A DNA stretch of 54,118 nt from Chitinophagaceae bacterium (GTDB lineage Bacteria > Bacteroidota > Bacteroidia > Chitinophagales > Chitinophagaceae): NCBI GenBank assembly GCA_023251255.1, contig JAHEZD010000037.1, positions 1-54,118 of the forward strand. The letters are read 5' to 3'. Numbering within the stretch: position 1 is the first letter of the stretch; every line of letters starts with the position of its first letter. The position numbers and the translations under genes are program-made. Below are positions 45,189-53,593 of the stretch, in pieces. The notes below the pieces were generated by a model. That model was not told where the DNA came from. It did no database searches and saw only the letters and a list, made by a program, of their open reading frames with translations.

Positions 45189-47897
45189 TTATTTTGTAAG
45201 TTGATAAGCCAATGCAAATGCCGTTATCAATGCTGAAACTGCCGAAATAATAATGCCAGCTTTTGCATAATCAGTACCTTTTCTTTCTGGCACTTTAGGA
45301 ACAAATACTTGTGATCCTGGCTCTATTTCAGGATATTTCCTAAATATGCCTAAAATATGTTTTGTTTGCGCAGCTTTCCCATTGGGATAAACAACAAATG
45401 TTTTATTTTTTTGAGCGGAGCCAACAAAACCGGCAGCAGCGCTGATATAATATTTCATGCCTCTTCCCGCAACATAGTTTAACCGGACAGGTCTAAGTAC
45501 TTCACCGTTTACTTCAACCATTGGTTCAAACTTTGTTACAAAAAGTCTATCCCCGGGCTCCAATGTAATATCATTATTGCCACCTGGATTTTTTAAAGCC
45601 TTCGCTAAATCAATCACAATTTCATTTACTGCTTTATCATAGGTTTTAGTAAGCAGCCCAGTTGAATCGTTTGCCTGCTTGCTGATCTTATCTACCTGTG
45701 CTTTATCAGTCCGCTCATTCCCGTCTCTTAGTCTATTAAGTCTGGCCCCATGTATGTTGGCTTCAGCAATAAGGCCACCAGCTCTTTTTATCAAATCTGA
45801 AAGGCGCTCCTGTCTGCTGGTAATGGGATAATCACCTGGGTATAACACCTGTCCTTCAATTCTTACAGTTTGTTGGGATCTCTTGAAAGGGGTACGTCTT
45901 ACCGAAACAATATCATAGGGCAATAGTTTGATTGATTTCTTGTCAAATGCCAAGTCTGTCGTATCTAATGATAATTTGATTACATCTGCTAGTATGGAAT
46001 TTTTATTAGTGGGGTCTACGTCATTACGCCTTCTTGCAATTTCTATATTTTCAATTGAGGCCAAATCTGTAAACCCTCCTGCCAACAATACCAACCCTTT
46101 TAAGGATAAACTATCAGAAAAGGGAAAAGTGCCTGCCCTATGTACTTCCCCATATATAGATACGGTAGCCTTGTCCTTCATTTCTGAAGTTGATGCTATA
46201 TAAACGACATCATTCCGTTTTAAAACCAAGTCACTGTCCCCACTTAACATATTGTTTAAGTCAATATCAAAATTTACAGTTGTACCGTTAGACCTTCTTC
46301 TTGTTATACTTGCCCTGCCAGTGTAAGCATCTTCCCGTAAGCCCCCCCTGATTTGTATTAAATCTTTAAGCGCTATATTTTCCCGAAAGTCAATAGCCCC
46401 AGGGTTTCTTACTGCTCCTACAATGGTTATCCCGTTTTCATCAACAAAATCAAAAATTGATGATACCACCACTTCATCATCTTTCTTCAATAATATATTA
46501 TTGGGACTATCCTTGTCCAAGGATCGTAAGCTAATAGAGCTGATCTCTTTTGTCTTGTCTTCCCGCAATCTATAGATAATTGCCTTATCTAAGTAAACAT
46601 CTTCTTTAAAACCCTCCGCTTTTGCTACAAGATCTTTTAATCGCATTCCCGTTGTGAAAGCAAAGGAGCCTGGCCTAAAAACAGAGCCCTTTATGGAAAC
46701 TTTGTTTTCATATTTGTCTAAAATCGCTTCTACCAGATAACTATCACCTGAAACAAGTTTAAGAGTTTTGAACTCATTTTCTTTGATATCTAAAATCTTT
46801 TTTTCACTGTTGGTAAACCTTTCTGCTTTAATCAAGGACCTATAGGCTCCATCTTTAAAACCACCTGCATATTGCAAAAGCGAACTCAATGTCTCGTTAG
46901 GAAGCATTTCAAAGATGGCAGCCTTTTTTACTTCCCCACTTAAAGAAACTTTGATTTTCACAAAAGGAATATTAATAATATCCATATCCTCCAAACGAAC
47001 ATCCTGAAACCTACTTCCACGCAATAAATATTGATACACATCAATATTTTGTATTACTTTACTATTACGTATCAATTCTATTTCCCTGAAAGAACCATTG
47101 GGATCAGGCCCGCCACTTAAATATAAAGCATTGAACACAGTAGCCAGCGATGAAACAGAATAGCTTCCTGGTTTCACAGCATTCCCTATAATGGTTATTT
47201 TAATCGTTTTTATATTGCCTAATGAAACTGATAGTTTTGTTTTCCCGCTTGCAAGACCAGGATATACCTTCAAAAGTTTTGAACGTATTCTTGCTGTAGC
47301 TTCTTCAATAGTCAAGCCCGTCAAAAAAATTTGTCCTACATAAGCTAACCTTATATAACCATCGGGAGAAATGGTTGTTTTCTGCTGCCTGTCATTTTCA
47401 CCATATACGTCAATAATAAGTTCATCCCTAGCGCCTAACTTATAATTTAAAGGAGTTGGAATATTAACAGGAGGTTCAAACGAAGTATTTGAAGTAGAAA
47501 AAAGATCCGCACCAAAAATGGGAAGCTCTTTCTTATTTTTTATAACCGAAGGCACGGTACTAACATTTGTTGCGTTTGTTGCCACAACCCTTGTTTGTTG
47601 TACATCTACAGATGTTGTAGCAGTACCTGCATTATTTGAGGTTCCTTGTAAATTTTTAATCCTTTCGGTGAGCAAAACAATTTCTGATTCGGGCAAACCC
47701 TTTTTCCTAATTTCTGCAAGCAATTGGTCTTGTGTCATCCCTGTCTTGGAGGCCTGATCAACATATTTTTTTAACTGCTCATCATTAATTTGACTTGACT
47801 TATAATTACTTAAGTCGTCTGGTAATTGTGCAAATGTGATATTCAGCATGAAACCAAACACAAACATTAAAACAATCCTTATCAAATATTTATTCAT
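45189..47897 (-). CDS. Wza-like outer-membrane polysaccharide exporter with several SLBB domains
   Basis: 902 residues, starting with a signal peptide (MNKYLIRIVLMFVFGFMLNI, cut near TFAQ). The Poly_export domain (about 150-240, KLGARDELIIDVYGENDRQQ) is followed by a series of six or more SLBB folds (for example GNAVKPGSYSVSSLATVFNA, GSVFRPGSFAFTTGMRLKDL, GAVRNPGAIDFRE, GEVHRAGTFPFSDS, GQVLYPGDYPITSRQERLSD). It is far longer than E. coli Wza and has no lipobox. A C-terminal hydrophobic helix (AGIIISAVSALITAFALAY) may span the membrane. The protein is likely the outer-membrane channel for the locus. The 205 bp upstream contains no gene and probably the promoter. Confidence 0.9.
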   Translation of the reverse strand: MNKYLIRIVLMFVFGFMLNITFAQLPDDLSNYKSSQINDEQLKKYVDQASKTGMTQDQLLAEIRKKGLPESEIVLLTERIKNLQGTSNNAGTATTSVDVQQTRVVATNATNVSTVPSVIKNKKELPIFGADLFSTSNTSFEPPVNIPTPLNYKLGARDELIIDVYGENDRQQKTTISPDGYIRLAYVGQIFLTGLTIEEATARIRSKLLKVYPGLASGKTKLSVSLGNIKTIKITIIGNAVKPGSYSVSSLATVFNALYLSGGPDPNGSFREIELIRNSKVIQNIDVYQYLLRGSRFQDVRLEDMDIINIPFVKIKVSLSGEVKKAAIFEMLPNETLSSLLQYAGGFKDGAYRSLIKAERFTNSEKKILDIKENEFKTLKLVSGDSYLVEAILDKYENKVSIKGSVFRPGSFAFTTGMRLKDLVAKAEGFKEDVYLDKAIIYRLREDKTKEISSISLRSLDKDSPNNILLKKDDEVVVSSIFDFVDENGITIVGAVRNPGAIDFRENIALKDLIQIRGGLREDAYTGRASITRRRSNGTTVNFDIDLNNMLSGDSDLVLKRNDVVYIASTSEMKDKATVSIYGEVHRAGTFPFSDSLSLKGLVLLAGGFTDLASIENIEIARRRNDVDPTNKNSILADVIKLSLDTTDLAFDKKSIKLLPYDIVSVRRTPFKRSQQTVRIEGQVLYPGDYPITSRQERLSDLIKRAGGLIAEANIHGARLNRLRDGNERTDKAQVDKISKQANDSTGLLTKTYDKAVNEIVIDLAKALKNPGGNNDITLEPGDRLFVTKFEPMVEVNGEVLRPVRLNYVAGRGMKYYISAAAGFVGSAQKNKTFVVYPNGKAAQTKHILGIFRKYPEIEPGSQVFVPKVPERKGTDYAKAGIIISAVSALITAFALAYQLTK

Positions 47898-48102
47898 GGT
47901 ATATTCAGTAATTTGTTATTAACACAGCTTCGCCACCTCAGTCACATTGGCTAAGCAATTTATTAAACTAATGTTTGTAATGCAGGGGGTATAATTTTTA
48001 GACTTAATTATACTCATAGAAGCCGCAAATATAGTTTTACCGAAATATTGAAGCAAGTTTAATTGAGAGATTTGCGTTAATGTAGATAAGTAAACTTGTG
48101 TT

Positions 48103-49401
48103 TTATAATCTTGCATCCACGAAACGCCTTGGCAGAAAAGATTTCGTGTCAAAAATTACAGTACTATCAATGTTTTGAATAGCTTTTAAATCAATATTGT
48201 TAAACTCTGCATGCGATACCGCTAATATCATTGCATTATACTTTTTATTCAAAGAATCAATGAGTTTGATATTGAATTCTTTCTCTACATCATGAGCATT
48301 GGCATGTGGATCATAAACATCTACATCAATCCCATATTGAACCAACTCCTTATAGATGTCGATTACTTTCGAATTCCGGATATCTGGGCAGTTTTCCTTA
48401 AAAGTAATCCCAAGTATCAGGGCTTTAGCACCATTGATTTTCTGCCCTTTTTGGATCATCAATTTTACTACTTTGCTTGCAACAAAAAGGCCCATATTGT
48501 CATTTACCCTCCTCCCACTTAAAATTACCTGAGGATGATACCCAAGGCTTTCTGCTTTATGAGCAAGGTAATAAGGATCAACGCCGATACAATGTCCACC
48601 CACTAGCCCCGGTTTATACTTCAAAAAATTCCATTTAGTAGCTGCAGCCTCAATTACATCGGTTGTATCAATGCCCATTCTATCAAAAATCAACGCCAAC
48701 TCATTTACGAATGAAATATTCACGTCTCTTTGTGCATTTTCAATGGCTTTTGAAGCTTCCGCTACTTTTATGCTAGGAGCTTTATGTGTACCTGCTGTAA
48801 TAATGCTTGCATACAAAGCATCAACAAAATCAGCCACTTGCGCTGTTGAACCAGAAGTAACTTTTTTGATTTTGGTGAGTGTGTTTATTTTATCGCCAGG
48901 GTTGATTCTCTCCGGGGAGTAGCCACAATAGAAATTTTTATTGAAAACAAGACCTGAATGTTTTTCTAAGGCCGGCACACAATCTTCTTCCGTACAACCA
49001 GGATAAACGGTGGATTCATAAATAACAATATCTCCTTCTTTTAGCACTTTACCAAGCATTTCCGAAGCCAGCAATAGTGGTTTCAAATCCGGTGCCTTGA
49101 AATTGTCAATTGGTGTAGGTACCGTAACGATAAAAATATTATACCTACTCAATTCATTTGCATCGGAAGAAAAGAACAACCCCTTTGACGAAGTATTCGA
49201 TGTTGGTAAAGCAACTTCTTTTAATGCAATCAAATCGGCCTCATTTGTTTTGTCCATCCCGCTGCTTAGCTCTTGTATCCGGCTCTGATTTATATCAAAT
49301 CCCAATACAGGGTATCTCTTTCCAAATTCAATGGCCAAAGGCAACCCAACATATCCAAGCCCAATTATAGCAATTTTACTTTCCTCAAGGTTAAAGCCCA
49401 T
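48103..49401 (-). CDS. UDP-sugar 6-dehydrogenase (WbpA/TviB type)
   Basis: A 432-residue NAD-dependent nucleotide-sugar dehydrogenase. N-terminal NAD motif GLGYVGLPLAIEFGKRY, then TVPTPIDNFKAPDL, YESTVYPGCTEEDCVP, and the catalytic Cys271 in GLVGGHCIGVDPYYLAHKAE. The sequence fits the UDP-HexNAc dehydrogenase group (TviB, WbpA, WecC) better than UDP-glucose dehydrogenases. It would supply a uronic acid for the polymer. It is the first gene of the polysaccharide locus in the direction of transcription; 205 bp separate it from the exporter gene. Confidence 0.9.
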   Translation of the reverse strand: MGFNLEESKIAIIGLGYVGLPLAIEFGKRYPVLGFDINQSRIQELSSGMDKTNEADLIALKEVALPTSNTSSKGLFFSSDANELSRYNIFIVTVPTPIDNFKAPDLKPLLLASEMLGKVLKEGDIVIYESTVYPGCTEEDCVPALEKHSGLVFNKNFYCGYSPERINPGDKINTLTKIKKVTSGSTAQVADFVDALYASIITAGTHKAPSIKVAEASKAIENAQRDVNISFVNELALIFDRMGIDTTDVIEAAATKWNFLKYKPGLVGGHCIGVDPYYLAHKAESLGYHPQVILSGRRVNDNMGLFVASKVVKLMIQKGQKINGAKALILGITFKENCPDIRNSKVIDIYKELVQYGIDVDVYDPHANAHDVEKEFNIKLIDSLNKKYNAMILAVSHAEFNNIDLKAIQNIDSTVIFDTKSFLPRRFVDARL

Positions 49402-49445
49402 TACATGATATTTTATGCTTCCAAAACTATTAGATATTTACTGAA

Positions 49446-49931
49446 TTATAAATGCTGCTTTTGGAGTAATACAACAGCATAGGCAACCAGGCCTTCTTCT
49501 CGACCTACAAAGCCCATTTTTTCTGTAGTTGTAGCCTTAATTGAAACGTCCTTGGAACTTAAAGCCAAGATTTCAGCTATAGTCCCCTGCATTTGCAATA
49601 CGTATGGTTTTATTTTAGGTGATTCCAAGCAAAGTGTACTGTCCACATTGCTTATTTGGTATCCTTCAGCCAATACTAAGCCATAGCTTTTTTTCAGTAA
49701 AATTTTACTGTCAATACCCTTGAATTCATTGGATGTATCCGGAAAGTGGACACCAATATCACCAAGACCCAGCGCACCAAGCATTGCATCGCAGATAGCA
49801 TGCAGCAGAACATCCGCATCGCTATGCCCCAATGCCCCTTTATGGTGTGGTATCTTTACGCCGCCTATCCATAAATCCCTTCCTTCAACCAATTGATGAA
49901 AATCTGTACCGAAACCAATCCTTATACTCAT
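49446..49931 (-). CDS. ispF: 2-C-methyl-D-erythritol 2,4-cyclodiphosphate synthase
   Basis: 161 residues from MSIRIGFGTDFHQLVEGRDL, a non-mevalonate isoprenoid enzyme. The metal-binding D-x-H is in GFGTDFHQL and the third ligand in GALGHSDADVLLHAICDAML. The LGDIGVHFPDT segment and the closing ATTTEKMGFVGREEG are highly conserved. Its product leads to undecaprenyl phosphate, on which the polysaccharide locus depends. It lies between that locus and porV, probably in its own transcript. Confidence 0.96.
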   Translation of the reverse strand: MSIRIGFGTDFHQLVEGRDLWIGGVKIPHHKGALGHSDADVLLHAICDAMLGALGLGDIGVHFPDTSNEFKGIDSKILLKKSYGLVLAEGYQISNVDSTLCLESPKIKPYVLQMQGTIAEILALSSKDVSIKATTTEKMGFVGREEGLVAYAVVLLQKQHL

Positions 49932-49942
49932 AAACAAAAATA

Positions 49943-49972
49943 AAAGGCGAAGGTAATGTTACCTTCGCCTTT
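49943..49972. terminator. Hairpin terminator after porV
   Basis: Arms 49943-49956 and 49959-49972 are complementary over 14 bp (a slightly shorter stem is needed for a real loop), with T-rich flanks on the minus strand. It lies 27 bp beyond the porV stop codon and upstream of ispF. Confidence 0.75.
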
Positions 49973-49998
49973 ATACATGAATTAATTCGACTGATATT

Positions 49999-51165
49999 CT
50001 ATTTGTCGCCAGCAATGTCAAATGTTAAACCGAAACGTAGTGTATTTGATAATGGGTTTCTGGTTACCCCATTACCAGAAGGAATTAGGTAAGAGAAATT
50101 CAATCCAATTACATTGTACTTCAAACCAACACCGGTTGTGAAATATTTACGATTGCCTTTTGTTTTGTCTTCATAAAAGTAACCTGCCCTAAAGGAGAAT
50201 TGGTCATTATAGGTATACTCCGCTCCTATTGAAACCTGGAATTCCTTTAATTCACTCCCAAAACTGCCTGCATCACCAAATGATTTTGTCCAGCTTTGTA
50301 ATACTCCATATCCCCTATAATTAGCCAGATTTGTAGAATCTTCATCAGTCACACCTGTAGCAGTCGGGGGTGTTGGAACCATCAATTTATTGACATCCAA
50401 TCCAAAAGTAAGTTTGCTGGTTTCGTCAAAGACTTTTGTATAAGCTACCCCTAAACCCAAATTTGCTGGTATGTAATCTTTGTTTTTTGCATCATTGGTG
50501 TAACCTATCTTGGATCCAAGGTTCGACAATACAATACCCCAGTTCCAACCATTTCCCTGTTCATTCTGGCCATTGTGAAATAAGGATATATCACCTGCAA
50601 AAGCAGTTCCTGCTTTGTATATGGTGCCATTCCCAGCAGCATCGCCCTTTGCCAAACTGGAGTTTATGAAACGTAATGAAACTCCGATACCTAATTTCTC
50701 ACTCAATTTACGCGAATAGCCAAAATCAAATGAAAACTCCCTTGGGCTTGATTGTGCCAAATTATTACCCGCAAAATCGGTGAACTGTATATTGCCTAAA
50801 CTGAAATAGCGAATAGATGCGGAAAGAGCCGCCTCATCGTCCAGTTTATAATACCCGCCAAGCGTTGCCATATAAACATCACTCAATCCCAAATCTTTCA
50901 ACCAAGGTGTGTATGTTAAGCCAATAGCAGATTTTTGTTTTGCAAAGGGCGTTTTGGCAAGGTTCCAAAAAGAAGCATTTGCATCAGTAGGTGTAGCCAA
51001 ACCAACATCACCCATACCACCAGCACGAGCGTCAGGAGAAATACGTAAAAAGGGAACAGCAGTAGTAACGACATTAATACTTTCAGCAGTTTGCGCAGTA
51101 GTTTTCGTAAATAGGGAACCGGTAAATAACAAAACAGCAGCAGCTTTCAATGTTGATTGTCTCAT
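49999..51165 (-). CDS. porV: T9SS outer-membrane protein PorV
   Basis: 388 residues from MRQSTLKAAAVLLFTGSLFT, a signal peptide cleaved near TTAQ; the longer reading adds 31 residues that are not signal-like. It is a predicted 14-strand FadL-like outer-membrane barrel. The N-terminal part (AVPFLRISPDARAGGMGDVG, LATPTDANASFWNLAKTPFA) is characteristic of the PorV/PorQ family. It carries T9SS cargo between the translocon and the PorU sortase, so it is needed for the cargo at 1505-5065 and 11456-13093. PorU, often adjacent in other Bacteroidota, is not next to it here. It is divergent from gldJ with a 743-bp spacer. Confidence 0.93.
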   Translation of the reverse strand: MRQSTLKAAAVLLFTGSLFTKTTAQTAESINVVTTAVPFLRISPDARAGGMGDVGLATPTDANASFWNLAKTPFAKQKSAIGLTYTPWLKDLGLSDVYMATLGGYYKLDDEAALSASIRYFSLGNIQFTDFAGNNLAQSSPREFSFDFGYSRKLSEKLGIGVSLRFINSSLAKGDAAGNGTIYKAGTAFAGDISLFHNGQNEQGNGWNWGIVLSNLGSKIGYTNDAKNKDYIPANLGLGVAYTKVFDETSKLTFGLDVNKLMVPTPPTATGVTDEDSTNLANYRGYGVLQSWTKSFGDAGSFGSELKEFQVSIGAEYTYNDQFSFRAGYFYEDKTKGNRKYFTTGVGLKYNVIGLNFSYLIPSGNGVTRNPLSNTLRFGLTFDIAGDK

Positions 51166-51394
51166 CGAAGTCAATGATTTAGTTAATGAATTGTAAAAAT
51201 AAACGAATATTCCAATCAGCCAAATCTTCTTGGGTATTGAAATAAGAGTAGAAATCAAACCATGCAGTTCGTTTTGTTATAAGGAGTTTCCGGGGCAGCA
51301 AGCCCAAATATCAATGATTCAATGCAATAATACAGAAATTAGACAATCGTTTTTACTTTTTCGCTGTCCCATCTTAGAGTTTTTCCTGTTTTAT

Positions 51395-51432
51395 TGCTTG
51401 TTTGACAGTATTTTACTGCTTGTTTGACAGTA
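51395..51432. repeat. Two 16-bp direct repeats 22 bp apart
   Basis: TGCTTGTTTGACAGTA occurs at 51395-51410 and 51417-51432, exactly 22 bp (about two helical turns) apart. It sits about 230 bp upstream of porV and 480 bp upstream of gldJ in their shared spacer. It could be a regulator-binding site for either gene; there is no direct evidence. Confidence 0.6.
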
Positions 51433-51526
51433 AATGATACAATACATTGCTTGCTAAACTATACAGAGGCTGAAGCTAGGTTCCCTCACTTTACATCCTT
51501 TGACTTTTCGTCAAAAATCCCATGGA

Positions 51527-51636
51527 TGTCCCATATATCTCCCATGGTTCTCCCATAGCTGTCCCGTATATGTCCCATATATGAAGCATACATGTCCTAT
51601 ATATGACCCATCCATATCTCTACATGGTCCGTTCGT
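51527..51636. repeat. Ten-unit degenerate tandem repeat with 11-bp period
   Basis: The consensus unit is TGTCCCATATA. Ten consecutive 11-bp units can be aligned without gaps; units 1 and 5 are identical and several others differ at one to four places, with the last two the most diverged. It lies in the porV-gldJ spacer (51166-51908), which otherwise holds no gene of substance. The period is close to one helical turn. Confidence 0.75.
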
Positions 51637-51908
51637 CACCCTGAATAGGAAAAAAACGATTGCATGAAATTGTCACAAGAAAATGAATACATTACAAAAA
51701 ACGTTTAATACAAGAACATCCGCACAATCCATATTTGGAAGCCTGTCCTGTTAAGAAGTTTTTAAAAAATTAGCAGATTTATAGTTTTACTAACAGTTAA
51801 GTACTGCATTGTTTTGGAAATTATTTGGATTATTCTGTTATATTCGCAATGTCTGAAAAGACAATATTTCTGTAAAACCAACGTTCATTACACTCAAACC
51901 TTTCAACA

Positions 51909-53468
51909 ATGCGAATGCTAACAGGAATTAGGAACTTCACTTTGCTGTTGACCACTATTGGTTTAACGAGCTCCTGTAAAATTTTTAAAAAGAAGCAAGA
52001 AACTTCTTCTGTAACCGGATGGGCCTATAACGACAAAAAACTTAGTGGTTTCAGCGTAGCCAAACCAAAAGATATAAAAACGGGACCAGGTCTTGTTTTT
52101 GTTCAAGGGGGTACGTTCACCATGGGTGCTACGCAAGAAGATGTAATGGGAGATTGGAACAACCTTCCAAAACGTGTTACTGTTAACTCATTTTTTATTG
52201 ATAAGACAGAAGTGGCTAACGTGCATTACCGTGAATACATTTATTGGCTTGAAAACACCTTTGACTACGAGCATTATAAGGATGCCATTGAAGCTTCCAA
52301 GCCTGATACCTTGGTTTGGAGAAGTGAATTAGCATATAATGAACCTTATGTGGAATACTATTTCCGACATCCCTCATATAATTATTATCCAGTGGTTGGT
52401 GTAACATGGAAGCAGGCTTATGATTTCTGTATTTGGCGTACGGACCGTGTGAACGAAAAAGCATTGATGGACAAAGGTGTAATAAATAAAAAGGATTATG
52501 AAAAGGGCGGAATGAACAATGTTGATTCCAACAATTTCAATACAAAGTCATATTTAATGGGTATATATAATCCTAAAACACCTCCTAGCAAGAAGAGCCC
52601 ACTGAAAGATGCAAAAGGAATGCCCCGTCAAGCAAAGTTTGATGATGGTATACTATATGGAGATTACCGTCTTCCAACTGAAGCAGAATGGGAATATGCA
52701 GCTTACGGCTATGTGATGGAAAACCCCCAAAAACGTAGAACAGAAAAGAACCGTGGTGAAGAAGTTATTGCCAATAAACAGGTGTATGCTTGGAGGAACG
52801 ATGGGTTCGATAATTTACGTTCTACTCGCCGCGGTGCGTTTCAAGGTGCTTTTTTAGCAAATTTCAAACGTGGCTCTGGTGATAACATGGGCGTTGCAGG
52901 GGGCCTAAATGACCGTTCTGCCATCCCAGCAGAGATTACCTCCTTCTACCCCAATGGATTTGGCATCTACAATATGAGTGGTAATGTGAGTGAGTGGGTT
53001 GCAGACGTTTACAGACCTCAAACATCCATTGAAGGTGATGATTTCAACTATTTCCGCGGTAATATATTCAAAAGGGTTAAGAAAACCGACGGTGAAGCTA
53101 CAAGGGACAGCATGGGCCATGTAGTAATGGAATCTGAGCCTGATTCCTTATTAAGGAAGCGTCGTAACTACCAAAAATCTTATGCAATAGATTACTTGGA
53201 TGGTGACTCAACTTTGGATGGCCGTAGCTCAGTTTATGGTTATGGTTTAACTACTTTGATTTCTGACAAATCAAGGGTAATTAAAGGTGGTAGCTGGAAT
53301 GATAGGCCTTATTGGTTGAGCCCAGGTGCTAGAAGGTTCTTGGAAGAGGATCAGAGCAGCAGCACCATTGGTTTCCGTTGTGCAATGACACATTATGGAG
53401 CACCTGAAGGAACAAAAGCAAACACTAAAACTGGTAACTTCTTCCCAGCAAGAAGGCAAAAGAAATAG
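51909..53468 (+). CDS. gldJ: Gliding motility/T9SS lipoprotein GldJ
   Basis: A 519-residue lipoprotein: signal peptide, lipobox GLTSSC with Cys23, then a formylglycine-generating-enzyme-like (SUMF1) fold. FVQGGTFTMGATQED opens the domain near residue 63; FFIDKTEVANVHYREYIYW, RLPTEAEWEYAAYGY, MSGNVSEWVADVY and VIKGGSWNDRPYW follow, and it ends near TIGFRCAMTHYGAP. GldJ and its paralog GldK/PorK have this layout. Placement next to porV and ahead of murF favours GldJ, as I recall this order from Flavobacterium. GldJ is needed for stability of the T9SS motor/translocon. It sits in the periplasm at the outer membrane. Confidence 0.9.
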   Translation: MRMLTGIRNFTLLLTTIGLTSSCKIFKKKQETSSVTGWAYNDKKLSGFSVAKPKDIKTGPGLVFVQGGTFTMGATQEDVMGDWNNLPKRVTVNSFFIDKTEVANVHYREYIYWLENTFDYEHYKDAIEASKPDTLVWRSELAYNEPYVEYYFRHPSYNYYPVVGVTWKQAYDFCIWRTDRVNEKALMDKGVINKKDYEKGGMNNVDSNNFNTKSYLMGIYNPKTPPSKKSPLKDAKGMPRQAKFDDGILYGDYRLPTEAEWEYAAYGYVMENPQKRRTEKNRGEEVIANKQVYAWRNDGFDNLRSTRRGAFQGAFLANFKRGSGDNMGVAGGLNDRSAIPAEITSFYPNGFGIYNMSGNVSEWVADVYRPQTSIEGDDFNYFRGNIFKRVKKTDGEATRDSMGHVVMESEPDSLLRKRRNYQKSYAIDYLDGDSTLDGRSSVYGYGLTTLISDKSRVIKGGSWNDRPYWLSPGARRFLEEDQSSSTIGFRCAMTHYGAPEGTKANTKTGNFFPARRQKK

Positions 53469-53487
53469 GAAAGGTAAATACAGCAAG

Positions 53488-53520
53488 AAAGCCATCTGAT
53501 CATTTTCAGGTGGCTTTTTT
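53488..53520 (+). terminator. Hairpin with T-run after gldJ
   Basis: Arms 53488-53499 and 53506-53517 pair over 12 bp (one G:T), followed by a T-run. It lies 20 bp after the gldJ stop codon, before murF. Confidence 0.85.
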
Positions 53521-53593
53521 CATTCGCAGTGAATAAGAATTATACACCGTGCTTGCTCTTACCATTTATTTTTGACGGACTAAATCTTTACAA

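Noticed and set aside
47919-48152. A 77-codon minus-strand ORF before the SLBB exporter gene
   Set aside because: It overlaps the 3' end of the sugar dehydrogenase, has no recognisable start context or domain, and its composition looks like translated spacer.
51527-51636. Considered as a CRISPR array
   Set aside because: The repeats are 11 bp, directly joined without spacers, and no cas gene is present.
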